From: Spirometra erinaceieuropaei | Taxonomy: Eukaryota > Platyhelminthes > Cestoda > Diphyllobothriidea > Diphyllobothriidae | Length of the DNA: 64,000 nt | NCBI GenBank assembly: GCA_902702965.1 | Contig: CACRXP010001008.1 | Location: 98,870-162,869, forward strand | Direction: 5' to 3' | Shown here: positions 1 to 12,700 of the stretch, one piece after another | How the letters are laid out: the number at the start of each line of letters is the position of its first letter | Position numbering within the stretch: the stretch's first letter is position 1 | Translations under genes and position numbers: made by a program | Notes under the pieces: generated by a model | Told to the model about the DNA's origin: nothing | Databases searched by the model: none | What the model saw: the letters and a program-made list of their open reading frames with translations, nothing else

Positions 1-1350
1 AGAAGGTCAGTGTTGTTAGATTCTCATATGCCAGTTTTCATTTAATGCAAATTGAAATTGGGCGTTTGTTTTACAGCAAAGATTTATTAAATTACCGCTC
101 GTCGAATGAATGGCGTGAAACTTACAGCAATTGACCGGACAAGGAAAGGCAAAGTGCACAAGGGAATTCAGACGGCATGTTCCATTTACAGCAACGTATA
201 TGTCTGTATCCACGGCGAAGTAGAGTTTCTATTACAAAGGCAAATATTTTGTTACGAAAGGAGGTCGGGATTCAGTTGAACGGCAGAATATGTTAGTACT
301 TCGGCGTCGCCTAACTCGTATCGATCTTACCGATGTTTCATTGGAAATAGGCATCTCTATGCTGTATGGACCGTCTGACTGAGGAATTTGATGATTTGTG
401 AACGTCTTCTGGATAGCATTCTCGGCTATAAATGATAAAGAGTAGACCCCCGTTCAAAATTTTCACCAGAGGCTTTAATTGGTTTATATATAGGAATCGT
501 TTTAAAAAAAGTTAATGCGTTTTGTTTAACTGCTTTTTTAAATATAATTAAGTGTTTGGTGCGCAGAGTTGTATTCTTCTGTGTGTATCACAAAAAATCG
601 CTAAATGAACTTGCCTCTTATGAGTGATATTAGCAACACAATAAGACACATTACTGGAAACGGCTCGTGCAGAAGGCGATTCATTTTGGGTAGCAGGTTT
701 CAAACGGACTGCCTACTATTTAAGTATGATTACGTGAACCATACTCAGGTGATCTAGACGAGGTCATTCAAGTGCGTCAACCTATGACATTTTGCAGAAG
801 GCCACTAATGAAAAGTGGGATAGCTTGCTTTCATGTAGGAAAAAGCAGAACAAAGATCAGCACCATGTTCATCAGAAGATGTCTGCACTTAATACACCAT
901 AGTTGATCGTTACAAAACACAAATCCTGCAACTTTCCATCTAAGTTGCAAACACACGTCACTGCAAGTATCTTCGTCGGTGTTCACCAATTACCCTGTTT
1001 CCCTCGTTTCGGTTTTATATTTCGACGTCTCCTCCTGCGTACACATAATGAGTAGACCTATCGACTAATGAGCTAGATTAACTATTTTTCCACCTCCGGA
1101 CTTAAGTCAAGTGGTTTCAACCCTCCCATGGTTTGTACATCACTTACGAGGACAAATGCTGTGAAGTCATCGTCATTAAATTTTGAACGTCACGATTCTG
1201 CTTTTCAAAATGTATAAGTAGTGCTTGACTTGACTACTCGCAAACGTATGTTACGCCGCCAAATGTATTCGTATATTTTAAACTTCACCTTCTTGAAAGG
1301 CATCACCTTTCCTTACAGTGTACAATTAAGTCATCGAAAGTGGAAAAGTG
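1..1350. other. No gene seen (intergenic)
   Basis: AT-rich sequence with only short chance frames on both strands. I see no domain, splice-framed exon, RNA gene or clear repeat here. Confidence 0.5.
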
Positions 1351-1364
1351 TTCCTGAGAGCGCC

Positions 1365-1485
1365 TTTGGCGGCCAGGCCGACCGCGTGGAGTCAGGCAGC
1401 CAATCAGCGTGTAGTGCATCGTCGGGCACGCGTGGTATATTTGCTCATGTCTGGTCCCAAATCAATAATCCGCCAGACGTTCTAG
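1365..1485 (+). repeat. Fragment related to the Gypsy LTR
   Basis: This GC-rich island shares a series of short blocks, in the same order and orientation, with the LTRs at 48.2 and 51.0 kb: GGCCGACCG, GGCACGCGTGGT, TTTGCTCA, then a CCCAAATCAAT block followed by CCAGACGTT. It reads as an old, truncated solo-LTR remnant. No coding part of the element is visible next to it. The open frame across it (1221-1511) is a by-product of the GC content. Similarity is patchy, so a different but related LTR family is possible. Confidence 0.4.
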
Positions 1486-2549
1486 TTTTTTTTTCCGCGA
1501 GGAAGTCCTAACGCTAGAAACTGCCAATAAGCAGTCAGCATGCTAGAGGCCTGAATGTCCTATAACGCGCTGGACTTCAGATAATACAGGCTGATTTTGA
1601 TGAATTGCGAACCGCTATGCGCAGACCGTCAGTATAAATTGATTTTTTTTCAGAACCCCCCTTCTTTCGCTTTCATCTGTTCGTCGACACACAACAAGTG
1701 ATGGGACGGTTGTCCAGAATTATGCATACAGCGAGCTGATGCAGCAGGTCTTGTACGCTCAGTGAAGCAGCTTCTCAACTTTGCTCACAGAAATGAAGGG
1801 AAGGCGAACTCTGGCAGGAAATAGCGAACGAAAACGACTCGAAGACCAGGTCTCAGAATTCCGGCACGATTTCGACCGCGTTATCAATTTTAAAGTGTGA
1901 TATCAATAAAAAGAACCCCTATTTAGACAAGAGGGCTCACAATCGATAGTGAAAGGAAACTGGAAGTTCTGCTTTTTATGTTATGTGAGAGCCATCACGA
2001 GCTATGATTTGACCTTGCTTTAATAAAAAGCCGGTCGATAAGTCATTCAAGGATACATTAAAGGATTTAAAGTCTTTGTTTAGTTTTTGAGGGTTGCTGG
2101 TCAACTGGCGTTATCAGTGTCTTAAAATAGAAAGGAAGCTTCACGCGGATTATTTTGAGCTAGCTGGCCGGCCGAATGACGCACACCATCGAGTAGACCG
2201 ATCGGGAATGAAAAGAATGACACTTGCCTGTGCGGTGCAAAAACGAGCAAACTGTGCCGTACGAAAACCACTGTGTCAGATTGTTCTTTTCGAACGACGT
2301 GGTGTTGCTAATGTTCTTTGATTGATTAGAAAAACTGAGTACCGTAACGTCAAAAACTGAGCTGAAGAAGGGCGTTCACTGCAATTCCTTCACCTGACCC
2401 GCGAGCGCCCGACTGTGAACATGGAGAATATCTGATGACCAGCCTAACCAGAGACCCCGAGGGTTTAGTCAACGTCCGCATTTTGGTTCGCATTAGAGTG
2501 GGCGCAGGGATGGTAACGCTCGTGAGTTAATTTATTGTGATGGAAAACC

Positions 2550-2690
2550 TGGGCTGCATCTACGTTACTCCCTCCTCATCTCCCATTAGAGTCCAAAGTG
2601 ATGGCAGAGTCAAGACAACAGAAGGCGGGAGAGGGGTCACCTGACTAGCGGCGTGATCCCGCACCTAGGCGTACAGTCCCACTTAATAGT
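2550..2690 (+). repeat. Interspersed repeat, copy 1 (pair with 29.5 kb)
   Basis: A short moderately GC-rich block shared with 29470-29590. Both have a CCTCCTCATC/CCTCATCCTC stretch, then GGCAGAGTCA, then a G/A-rich piece, then TGACTAGCG followed by CGGYGTGA. It carries no open frame in common, so it is probably a non-coding interspersed repeat or the tail of a retroelement. Confidence 0.4.
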
Positions 2691-3384
2691 CCCCGCGAGA
2701 AGCCCTGGTTTTTACACAACAAAATATGGGGGCGACACAGGACCAGCTGGGTGGTAGAAGCTTAAAAGGTACATTAAGTAAAAGCTTTCGTAACCTGACC
2801 CTCAGTCCACCGGCCGACAACCCTACATGGATACCCACCAGGCCAACAACGAGATCTCAAATAAACTGCTGGTTGGCGACCTTCAAAGCCGGGGCTTTTA
2901 GTGCAGTAATTTGGGCCCAATACTGTCAGACTGTTTATAATGAAAGATTCCCCGTGCATGAGCCGATTTTCCCAGGTGAAAGTGAGAGAGAAGGCTAAGG
3001 GGGCTGAAGACAGCCCGTTTGCGCATGCCACATATAAGACCCCATCCCACACACCAATATTACGTAAAAAAGAAAGACTGCATAGATTTTGCATGCAACA
3101 GTACAGCTAAATGGAGAGGGGATCGAAGAACACATCACTGACGTGAGAAATTCCCAGTTCCTGGCTATTGTGGGGAGTGTTGAACCTGATAACGTGCATG
3201 ATGTTGGGGATTTCAAAGGCACACACCTACTTTCCCTGAAATACACTGATACTAATATTGATACTAAGTAAGCGAAATTGTGGTATGGCCTGCTGTGATT
3301 TGCATCAGATTTTCATGGAGTAGCATGCGCGTAAGTAGGGCAACGCCATGAATTAATGTGCATGGACAGAGCAGGCAGTTGAAT

Positions 3385-4120
3385 CGGTAGCGAATGGTGT
3401 ACAGCGAGCGACCTGTCTGGGGAAATCTTAGTCGAAATTCTGAAATCCGTTTATGATTAGGAAAGATTTCTTAGGTGGCGTTAAAATATTAATTGGTACT
3501 TAGCATATGCCTTTAATATTTTGCACTATCCGGAGTGTTGGATTTTGAATGCATTCCCTTTTGGCCTCCTGTGATGACCGCACTCGGCAAAAATGAGTAC
3601 ATATTTAGTGTGCATGTTTTACATTAACTTTGATTGTCTCACAAAATAAGTGATATTGTTTGAAGAAAAGAAAACATTATATTTTCTTTTGATGATGAAA
3701 GGATTTATCTGGGTCTTGATATATTTCTCTAGTTTTCGAATAATTTTGACATAGACCAGCCGTTGCATTAGCGTTTAGCCGTTTCATTTCACAAGGTGTA
3801 TACTTTGTGCGCAAATGAAATGACACATTTTCTTATTCCTTGGAGCAGATACTATGTAGATTGAATAAAATATTGTAGTGGATGAAGACTATTTTAAGTA
3901 CTTAATGAGGGCAATTAGAAGACGGACCGGCACGATGCTGCGTGAACGAACACTGCACAGCCAACATCCTGGCGACTCAGAAATAGTATGGGATTATGCC
4001 GTGCAGTAATTAACATTATACCCTCTTTATAAATATCCTCCCTAATCAGCAAATGGATTTCAGAATTTTGGCTAACATATCATGCGATAGGTCACTCAAT
4101 CTACGCTGGCTGTCCAAGGA
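3385..4120. mobile_element. Foldback (long inverted repeat) element, diverged copy
   Basis: The left end (about 3390-3480) matches the left arm of the foldback element at 20475. It has a GACCT start, then ATTCTGAAAT-CGTTT and GATTAGGAA. The right end (about 4035-4115) is the inverted counterpart, with CTAATC, CATATCATG-CGATAGGTC. The middle also matches the spacer of the 20.5-kb copy in inverted orientation, for example CGTTGCATTAGCG at 3763. Shared ends plus shared spacer make this a second copy of one non-autonomous DNA element rather than a chance hairpin. Arms are strongly diverged and no transposase is present. Confidence 0.55.
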
Positions 4121-4630
4121 CCGATTTACCGACTTTGGGTCGATAAAATCATAATTGACTGACCAGGAGACGTGTTCATCTGCGGTGGCAATATGGACAG
4201 GATACATTATGAGCTGTTGAGTCGGCTGTGGTGAGGTTGCTACTAGTGGTTGGGCATCACGGATGGCTGTAGAGTTGGTAATGCTTAAAAAGGGAGTTGT
4301 CGAATGTGCAGCGGCAATCGGTTTGTCTTCATAGATTGCTGCTCCAGTCATCACTATTTTTTCCCAGTACGATCGCTCCTGAGCGACATCTTCCCCGATC
4401 TTGAGGCTGATTTGTGAGCGTTGAAAAGAAAACATCAAGCTGTTCTTGTAGCGATATGTATAATCACCTTGTCGATGAGCGCATGTAGCGACATCTCCAT
4501 AGAAGAGCCGTTCGGATAATCGCTCGCCGTCTGTCTTAACGAGGTGTCCATTCCACTGCAGTTGTAGTTGCCGCCGAATGAAGTGGACGCTGAGGATTTC
4601 GGTCCTTTCAGAGATTTCCGAGTCAGGCAT
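4046..4630 (-). pseudogene. RTE-like LINE ORF2, C-terminal fragment
   Basis: A 194-codon open frame whose first two thirds match the region that follows the reverse transcriptase thumb in flatworm RTE/CR1-like LINE polyproteins. The recognisable string of motifs is RRQLQLQWNGHLVKTDGERL, then ERLFYGDVATCAHRQGD, then a YK...L..S..R.QI helix, then W-x12-GAAIYE. The polymerase palm and the endonuclease are absent. The last about 25 residues are encoded by the end of the neighbouring foldback repeat, so the frame is a fusion of LINE 3' sequence and unrelated repeat DNA, not a protein. The usual C-terminal zinc-finger tail is not visible. Family assignment is by motif memory; expression is unlikely. 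Confidence 0.7.
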
Positions 4631-4639
4631 CCTGTGCTG

Positions 4640-6240
4640 TTACCTCAGCTTTATAATTATCCAGAGATAGTTGAGGTGGAAAAAGCTGTTTCACGTTTGA
4701 TTCTTGTAGACTATGCGGGCCTCCGTTCTGTGCAAATGACACATTAGACGACCTCAGAATATTCAGAAAAGGCTCCGGAAGGCCTTTTGGTCAATGAGAC
4801 TGAAATTAAATGTCGTCCATACCTGGATATCTGGCAATACGCGGAGTGTTACCACGGCCTCGGACTAAAGAAGGGCTTGAATGTGTTCGATATTGCAGGC
4901 GAAACGGACCACCAAAAGTAGTGATGAAATTAGGCAGAAAATCGACTTGTACTACATCATTGAGCAGGCGCGACACCCGCTCCCACGTCTGCGTCCCATT
5001 CAGTGGTTCGCAAGCATTTGAGCTTTTTGACAAGGGGTTGTTACAACCAAACTGTAGCCGGTAAGCCAGTGGCCTGAATGTCGTAGAACGCCCAATACTC
5101 GCAATACTTCAGGCAAGTCCGTACGAGGTGCAAGTCGTTGGACCCAGGATTTCCGAATAAATTGGTTTTTTCATCACCTGCCTTACCCATATCCTATCTT
5201 TTAGTTCGGAAATGACATCCAACTTTCAAGAGAGTGACACGGATGAATCAAAATTAAGCTATCCCGCTGAATTTAAGGAAGAGCGCGTATAAGCTTGGTA
5301 CAAATTGTCAAATGTAGTACCTCATTCAATATATACCTAAAAATGTGGAAATATTAAATGTGTGTTTCAAGGTACTGCTGTTTTTGGCCTTACAATTCAC
5401 AATGGCCATAATGCAAACATTAGCCTTGTTAGCGAAGTGGCGAAACATGTCGAAATTTCTGTGACATTAGATTTCACACATGACCTGCGATGTTACAATC
5501 GGAACTACTTCTTGCTGCACTTAATACGACACCATCCTGCGCCGTATGTGAGGGAACAGTTTGTGAACAGAGTGATTAAATTTTTGAAAAAAGGGCAATT
5601 TTCGTTTTATGACAATATCAGTTCGAAGAAATTTTTTGTAAAATACATCGGCAACAATGCATTCCACTGCACAGCTTAAATTTCATGCCGATTGACATGC
5701 GCTTTTCTGTAGTTAGTATTTCCATCTATGCTGACACTTCACCTAATGTGCATCCGCTACATTTATCCGTACCCGCCTGTAGTGATGAACTATAATAGGC
5801 ATCTGGTACTGCATGCGGATATACTTCATGTTCTGGAGACCAAGCCCCTTTTCACATCAGTTGGAAACGCTCTTACAACAAACTCAATAGGCTGTTATAG
5901 GGCTTCTGTTAATCTTTTCTATAAAATGGCAATGACAGTTTACGTGAAGTCTAGTGCAGATGACTCTTTCTAGGAGTGTATATAAATGCAGCGTGTGGAA
6001 GTGTTTATTGGATATCCGTGGGCATTGGAGGAGGAAATGTCAAAACCCTATCGCGTCAAAGCTTTGCGCCATTCGAGGACTTATATTTAGCCATGCCAAT
6101 GTCAAAATACTTTTCGCCAACGCGATTCCTATATATTGTCATACTTCATGAATAGGAGTTTTTAAAATAAGACCCCGGGAGGATCCACATGTTTCAAAAT
6201 TTCAAATCCAGATTTTTGTATATTTATAGTTATCTTAACG
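4640..6240. other. No gene recognised
   Basis: Frames of 105 codons (5362-5679, +) and 81 codons (5728-5973, +) lie here. I recognise no family and see no paired frame or splice context. They are best treated as chance frames until expression data say otherwise. Confidence 0.4.
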
Positions 6241-6249
6241 GCTTTTGCG

Positions 6250-6440
6250 ATAGTAACATAGCGCGTCTTATGGTAGCCATTTAGAATAGGCTGGAGCATT
6301 TTTGCCAATAGAAGCGAAGAGAAGAGTCCCAGGAAGCTGTCTTGAAGAAGAAGAGGACACGATCGCTGGGACAAGAGCTTTATTAGCCTGACGTTTTGGA
6401 TTCCTGCTCGAATCCCTCATCGGAGACATAAGCAGATAAG
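6250..6440 (-). mobile_element. Penelope-like element pLTR fragment
   Basis: Read on the minus strand this block matches the upstream parts of the Penelope fragments at 43.57 and 44.96 kb. It has a hairpin GGATTC/GAATCC, then AACGTCAGGC, then AAAGCTCTTGTCCCAGCGAT and CGTGTCCTCTTCTTC. In those two places reverse transcriptase code follows on the same strand, so this is probably the terminal repeat of a Penelope-like element without its coding part. The minus-strand frame at 6162-6374 runs over it and is not meaningful. Confidence 0.5.
6388..6424 (-). ncRNA. Hammerhead-ribozyme-like motif (degenerate)
   Basis: On the minus strand the order is CCGATGA (6417-6423), stem II GGATTC...GAATCC (6398-6415) closed by a short GAGCAG-type loop, then AAAACGTC. 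This follows the hammerhead core CUGANGA - stem II - GAAAC with position 4 changed from U to C and the first G of GAAA lost. Hammerheads are known in Penelope-like retroelement terminal repeats. With two core changes this copy would be expected to be inactive. Confidence 0.4.
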
Positions 6441-6449
6441 GGTGGAATA

Positions 6450-8620
6450 TCTTTCTTGGCCCGCGTTACTGAGGCCGCGTCTGTTACCTCTGTTGGCCAC
6501 TGTCGGCGATGCTGGGTTAAAAAAAAACATATTTTACGCTTCAGACAAATAAAAGTGCCGATCTATCACTTTAATCGCTATCTATTTAATTGCCTAAAGA
6601 TTGCCCGGAAATGCCCAAGGGCGGTAAAAATAGATCCATCTAAACAGTCGTCGAAAATATGCGTTTGGCGCGTTGAATGGGGCCTACCGCAGGTACTTGG
6701 TGCTATTAACACATACAATGGCAATATTTTGGCCCGCCTATTTAACCAAATGGGATGAATGATAGAAAGCGCCCTCTTATACTCTTATAAGCTAAGGCGA
6801 CACAGGGATTGTGACTGAACGTTTATTTTTTAAGGCAAAATCACCAATAAATTGCATGGGGTTTTCGAAGCAGGCAGAAGGAAGGCATCAGCTCATTTTC
6901 TGGCAATTACCCCTTTTAGAGCTGCTTTGTTATTTTTTCACTCATCAGAATTTTTTCTCCACTTGCCCCTTATTTAACTTGTTTTTACATGATTTAGAAA
7001 TAAATGCGAAATCCTGTTCTAACCATTTCATACTGATTACCACAAATGGCAAATAGCATTACTAGGCTTCGGGAGTCATGCATTGCAACCAAGTTGTATT
7101 TATAAAATGACATTTTAGAATGCAAATTTGCGATACAAATAAGTCGGCATTTTAAGCAAGGCCTCCATTGGCATCCCTTAGATTTTGGTGGCCACAATTA
7201 ATGTATGCTCTAAGTGGGTTATTACCGGTATTTTGTAGACATGATCTGACTGTCTACGAAAGAGTGGCAAAGCTCGGAGATGCAATTAGGGACTATGTAG
7301 ATGAACTGCTCGCCTTTGCAGGCAATAGGGTTCCATATATGATTATTTGTTTATTAAGACTGTTTATGCCCGTTTGATGCCCTATCCTCGTATTTATCGA
7401 CAGCCTGCCCAAAGCTCCGACGAACACTTGGGCACGTACTTAACAAACCCATCAGTCAAGCGTTTTCGCGACTTACGCGAATTTCAAGGTTCATGGCTGG
7501 ATTCGCGAATGAGAATTCGACCGTCCAGTGACGGAGGCTATTACGTGCCCTGCGGGATCGCTGCGCGAGTAATTTGTACTGATGGGACAGCTACTCCTCT
7601 TCCCGCCTCCTGCTCGCCCGTCTTACTTTGTCGAGATGCCAGTGACAAGACAAACGGACGTGGTGGTGGTCGCAGTGGCGGACAAGATTAAGATGTCCAT
7701 CTAAACGGTCTGCACACGACATGGCCAGTATTGCATAGGGCCGGCTCGAAACTCACGCCAATAACAATGACGGAAGGTCCACACAGGATTACAGCCCTTA
7801 GTCCTCAAGGCAACCAAATTGTCTCTTCAGTTGACATGCTTCCGAGCCATGGCTTTTAACACATCATGGCAAATCTAAGTGCTTCATATTTATTCTAGTA
7901 AAGACCGTGTTAATATCCCACGAAGAAGTATGCCAAATTTTCGGTTTCAATTATTCCTCAATATTCAATATGCCTGTAGACTATCCGAGCCTATCATACC
8001 ACTTGGTGAAGGGACTAAGGATCAACGCGATTTTTAGTCTAAGGCGTGCAAACATACGCCTGAATGACGACAGCTTTTGGCTCACAAACCCTCGCGCATC
8101 CGGATGGACGAGAACTGCGACCCCCCCTCCTAATACTCTTCATTTATCGCGTCTGCAACGCTGCCCGCAGTGCAGCTGGACGCACACGTATATACACACG
8201 GTCAAAGAATGTCACCAGGCAAAACATTATGACTTAGGCCGGCTGGCATGTTTGCTCTGTTCCACGCCTTTTTATGGTCGGCCCAAACATACTGCGAATT
8301 TTTTTATCTGTTTCTCTCAAAGATATTTAAATCCGCGAATGGAAATTAGTTGTTGGCAGATTACTTGTGTTGTGAGAGTTTGTTCGCATAACAACTGCTC
8401 ATCCGCAGCGGCACTGCCAATGGAGAACAAGCATTTGAGATGAAGTTACGCGAAAAAAAGTCCGAGGTCTCCTTGGGGCTGCTGCGAAGGAATGCACAAT
8501 TACAGGACTGCGTGTAGACATTGACCTCTAGTGGAAGTTTATAGCGCCGTCGTAGTGCAGTACCTGTAATAAAGCCTCATCCGGCAAGGGTATTGTATGT
8601 AATTCCCTGGAAAACCCGTG
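6450..8620. other. No gene recognised
   Basis: Contains several unassigned frames, the longest 178 codons at 7907-8443 (+). No motif, no repeat of it elsewhere in the window and no splice evidence were found. Confidence 0.35.
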
Positions 8621-8629
8621 CCTATCTCT

Positions 8630-8912
8630 GGCCCTAACGCCAACCATGGCCATGGCTGCGTGGGATAACCTTAACCCCTAACCCGCAAACCTTAAGGAGA
8701 AGCTCGAGAGCAAACGCAACCTTAACTCTAGGTCTTAAATCCTTAGTCCATCCCCAAAACCCTATCCAAATTACCTAACCCTAATCCTAAACCCCAAACC
8801 TTGCTTCAACCGCAAATCCATACTATAACCCAAACCTGAAAATATCAGCCCTAGAAATAACCCGGGTCCTAATGCCTACCCTAGCTCCGATCGTATCCCT
8901 AACCGTAACTTT
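8630..8912 (-). repeat. Degenerate telomere-like CCCTAA tract
   Basis: About 280 bases rich in imperfect CCCTAA / CCTAACC / AACCCTA units, with interruptions such as AACCTTAA and ACCCCAAACC. The G-rich strand is the minus strand. Flatworm telomeres are TTAGGG arrays, so this reads as an interstitial telomere-like tract that has decayed, or as a satellite of related composition. It does not mark a chromosome end, since unique sequence continues on both sides. Confidence 0.6.
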
Positions 8913-9019
8913 GACTCTGATCCGGAAAATGTCGACGTCGATTAAGATAGCGAAGATCAAATTACTTGTGCCACATGACTACTTCGCCGAATGTTTGCCA
9001 GACAAACCGTTATGAACCC

Positions 9020-9230
9020 CAGAATGGCATAACGGACAAAGACAGAGGGACCGGAGTGCCCATTTCTGGTTTATCAGCCATTGTCAGCTAGCCATACCTA
9101 ATCCCTATGTGCGCAAACCTTGGGGCTCGGTCCTGCCACCTGTTGGTTATGAGTACAGCGGCCTAACCACTGAGTCACGGGCTCGGTGGCTTGTCGGTTA
9201 CGATCAGGTAAATTAACAATGATAGAGGAG
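9020..9230 (-). mobile_element. tRNA-derived SINE, copy 1
   Basis: On the minus strand a tRNA-like head carries a Pol III A box (CTCAGTGGTTAGG type, at about 9162-9178) and a B box (GGTGGCAGGACCGAGCC type, at 9124-9140). A tRNA-unrelated body follows with GGCTGATAAACCAGAAATGG, and the tail ends in CTTTGTCCGTTATGCCATTCT. The same head-body-tail order occurs at 27.9 and 58.2 kb. The open frame at 9098-9331 is just the translation of this SINE. Confidence 0.75.
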
Positions 9231-9709
9231 AACCCACAGATCACGCTACAAAACTCACCCGTCCCCTTGTGTCTTAGGACCAAATCACGCCTACTTGGAT
9301 ATGATAAGAGAGTAAGTGTTTGAGAAATCACCCAGGGCGGTTAAATATTCTATCCTTACCCATCGTTCCCTTACTTTCATTTGTCCTAAGTCAATATTTT
9401 GACAAAATGACAACTTGTTTGGTCACATGTGTGAATCGTATATTATTTAAACATATTTAGAAGATGTCAAAGACTCTTCGCGTCCGAGCGTTATCAAGTT
9501 GATAGTGAAAATGCTATCAGTTCAGACCTGATGACATGAAGTGTAGCCTTAAGCTAAAAAAGGCTAGTTAACTGTACTCATCCGACTGTTTCTATCAGGC
9601 TGAAAACGCTGCTTCATCAGCGTTCCAGTGCAATTTTAAGAATATTTCAGGGATTTTCCATCCAAAATCCTACTACACAAAGTTCGCCTGGCCTGCGTGT
9701 CGTTTGTAA

Positions 9710-9777
9710 CAGACACCACTTAGGTCAGGTCACGGTAACATACAGACACAGCTGAGGTCAGGCCATGGTAACATATG
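9710..9777. repeat. Two-copy tandem repeat, period 33
   Basis: Two adjacent copies (9710-9742, 9743-9777) of CAGACAC...AGGTCAGG(T/C)CA(C/T)GGTAACATA with a few substitutions. It is too short to be a minisatellite and is probably a slippage duplication. Confidence 0.6.
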
Positions 9778-9779
9778 GA

Positions 9780-12700
9780 GTAGTGCCTCAACATACACAC
9801 GTCTTCGTCTGATGGCTATGAGGTCTAGTGCATTGACCGAAGCGGCGAAAAGTCAGGGCACTGTACCGTGGATTTTGGTATGGAATATAACTCCTGACTT
9901 TGGGTGTATTCAACCTGATGCGTTTAACAACAGAAAGGACCACTAAGTTGACAACTTAAGTACTTTACCTGCATCGATGAGCATTTATGAGAGTTTTTGC
10001 GAAAACCTTTTATTCGGCTGATTTATTCTGCAAAATTTAGCTTAATTCTCCTTAGGTAAAAACTTAAAGAGAAAATTGTAAGACTTAGAGAAGGTGAAAT
10101 TACATTTCTTTGCTCCAACACAAGCAGCACATAATGAGGCTTAAATGAAATAACTGAAAAAGTACTTTTCAATGCACTTCGATTTAGGTATACGGTCCGA
10201 AGTATTCCCGTCCAACAACTACGAGATGTAGTTTCGATCCAGCTGACCAGTATAGTTCATGTCAACTACATTAGGGAAAAATCGCTACTTTGACATGTTA
10301 ACCATATGCACTTCGGATGGTTCCTACCGACTGTTTAAGGCCTTCGGAATTGACAAAAAAGATGACACCATTAATAAAACATTTTAATTATATTATCCAT
10401 GTCAGTGCGTTGGGGCCTTTTAGTTGATTTAAGTGGCTGAACTTTCTCCTCAGTTTTGGAAACGGGAGCTGAAAGTCATATTGAGCAACAATAACCGACA
10501 AAACTGATAGGATATTTGATTGTGCATGGTGTTTTCTGGCATATAAAAAAATAAGCTCTCGTCCAGAACGAGGAAATAAGTAGTTACGTTAAGATCCTGC
10601 GTGTAACAGTTACTGTCCCTTCCGGTGAATTAGGGCGAAGTCGGGAGGTTTTCATTTCTGATTCGCTAAGTCAACAAAACAAAACAAAGGCATTTTTTGG
10701 TGTTAATAACTTTGCTTCACATTAAAAGAATCCGATGGGGTAAAAGGTTCGTATATAGGTAAATATGCATTAAAGCCTACTGTGTCGTCTTTAGAAATGA
10801 GCAGAAAAGCAATTGTGAAAGGCTTTGAACAGCCCAAGTTGACTAAAGGACTAATCAGATGAACCAGACGCTTGCTTACTAAAGCAGGAGTAACCGAGAG
10901 TTTGGCAGCGCTCTCCAATGTCGACAGAAAACCTAAGCTGCGGAGCGAATTCCCTTAAAAACTTACAGATGGGTCGACTGGACTGAAAACCTAATAAAAG
11001 TTATGGCTAACGAGCCGGAGGCACGATTTTCAGCGAAAAATCCGACTACCAGTACGTTTCTTGCTTGAAATAGTACAAATAGCTCGAATTAGCCTTGCCC
11101 AACATCTGCCGCCTATCGCCTCCCCCGCCTCCTTGATCTCAATTTGTGAGATGGTTTGTAGAATGTGCCAGGCGAGAACAACCTAAGAAAATTCAACTGA
11201 TGCCGTTCAGTCTGAAAAATGAATGTTCAGAGTTCGCCTCATTTACGAATGCGTTGAACCGTAGGTAACAACGGTTTGTGGCTGCAGAAACTAGCGCTAG
11301 ACTTGACATTACTGGCAAACATCTATTAAGAGCGCTTATTGTTTTAATATTTGCCACCTTGTTTACAGCAAAGCAGGCAAGGCAGATCAAAACCAGAACT
11401 ACATTGCAGTGGTGGGAGTACTAATAAAATACATTCATGGAATTTCTGCGAATACTATCATTTGACATCTGGCATGAATTTTTTTGGTATGCCAGCAAAT
11501 TATCGCCCTGGCATTCATATTTCGTCACTTTCGAAATTTGTCCCTTTCTTGTATACAGTTAACCAATGGGCCTCTCTTGCCGACATCTCCGAGCCATCCC
11601 TAATTTTACTATTCCGGCCACCATCAATCTGTACTAAAATACATTCACCCATCACACATTCCTGCTGTAACGGCGAATAGCGTGTGTTGTTCCACCACTT
11701 GTGCCGATCTTGCTCTACTCCTCGGGAGGGACCACACAAATTTATAATTACTCATGTATAGTAAATCGTCATATTAAACACCTAATGTGCATATGAAATT
11801 GGCTGCTGCCAAATACTCCCCTAAGTTGATAGAGGCAGAGAACCTTGCCCCGCAAGTAGGTTCTGATGAGGTTCAACGTAAACCCAACCGTTTGTTACCC
11901 TCTTCCTATGACGAGGTTGCGATTAAAATCCCACGATCAACACAACACAAATTAACTTTTCACACAAGTGCATTTAACTGAAAAATTGGTGATCCACATG
12001 TTTTGCTGTAAATAATGATTAATTTTGCAGACTTTTGCACTTCCCATGAAATAAAAAGTAATGCGCAGAGAAAAATGCTGCTAGAAGAGAGTGCGCGGGA
12101 TTATAGTTCGAAATTTTCCTGTTATTTTCAGCTAGTGACACCGAAAGTGCTCTTCCGGGGAATGTAGTAGTTGCTGGCGGGTTGTCAATGCTTGAACAAT
12201 AAGACAGGTCTTCCTATCCCCGCGGGTGAGATCTAAAAGACAAATAAAGCAAAGTGAAGGTTTGAAAATTTAAACCTTAAAGGCAAATGTGATCAGCGCA
12301 TTCAGTAATTTGACCAAGTTAATGAGATGCTGAGCTGGTAGAGCATTCTTTCGACAACTTGGTACGAACCAATCTTTAGGTCTTTTATGGTCCACTAATT
12401 TTGAGTCCCCTTTAACAAGATCCAAACGTAATGATGTCACAGCCGGTGCCTTATTGTCTGTTTGTTCACTGGTTTTATTCATACGATCATATAGGATAAC
12501 AACTTGCCTTCTCTATCTTCGTTTTCCTATAAACAAAGTCCTCTTAGGCATAGTGCTAATCGTCTTCTTCTTACAAATAAACGGTCTCCCCGAATAGGTT
12601 TGGCGTATGGGTTTGTTCTGAGCGTTGTTTGGTTGAGTTGTCCCTTGACTGTGCCTAGTTACTTTCTGAAATGAAGCCAACGACACCCTACACAGGTGAA

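Noticed and set aside
5362..5973. Two consecutive plus-strand frames of 105 and 81 codons
   Set aside because: Plausible-looking peptides, but no recognised family and no splice signals that would join them.
7907..8443. 178-codon plus-strand frame
   Set aside because: It is the longest plus-strand frame, but it shows no motif, no repeat partner and no splice context, and its amino-acid make-up (many His, Cys, Arg, Asn, Ser) looks like chance translation.
12325..12385. tRNA-like GAGCTGGTAGAGCATTC followed by a GGTACGAACC stretch
   Set aside because: The A-box-like string is good but the B box is poor and no cloverleaf arms pair; similar chance strings occur near 22930.
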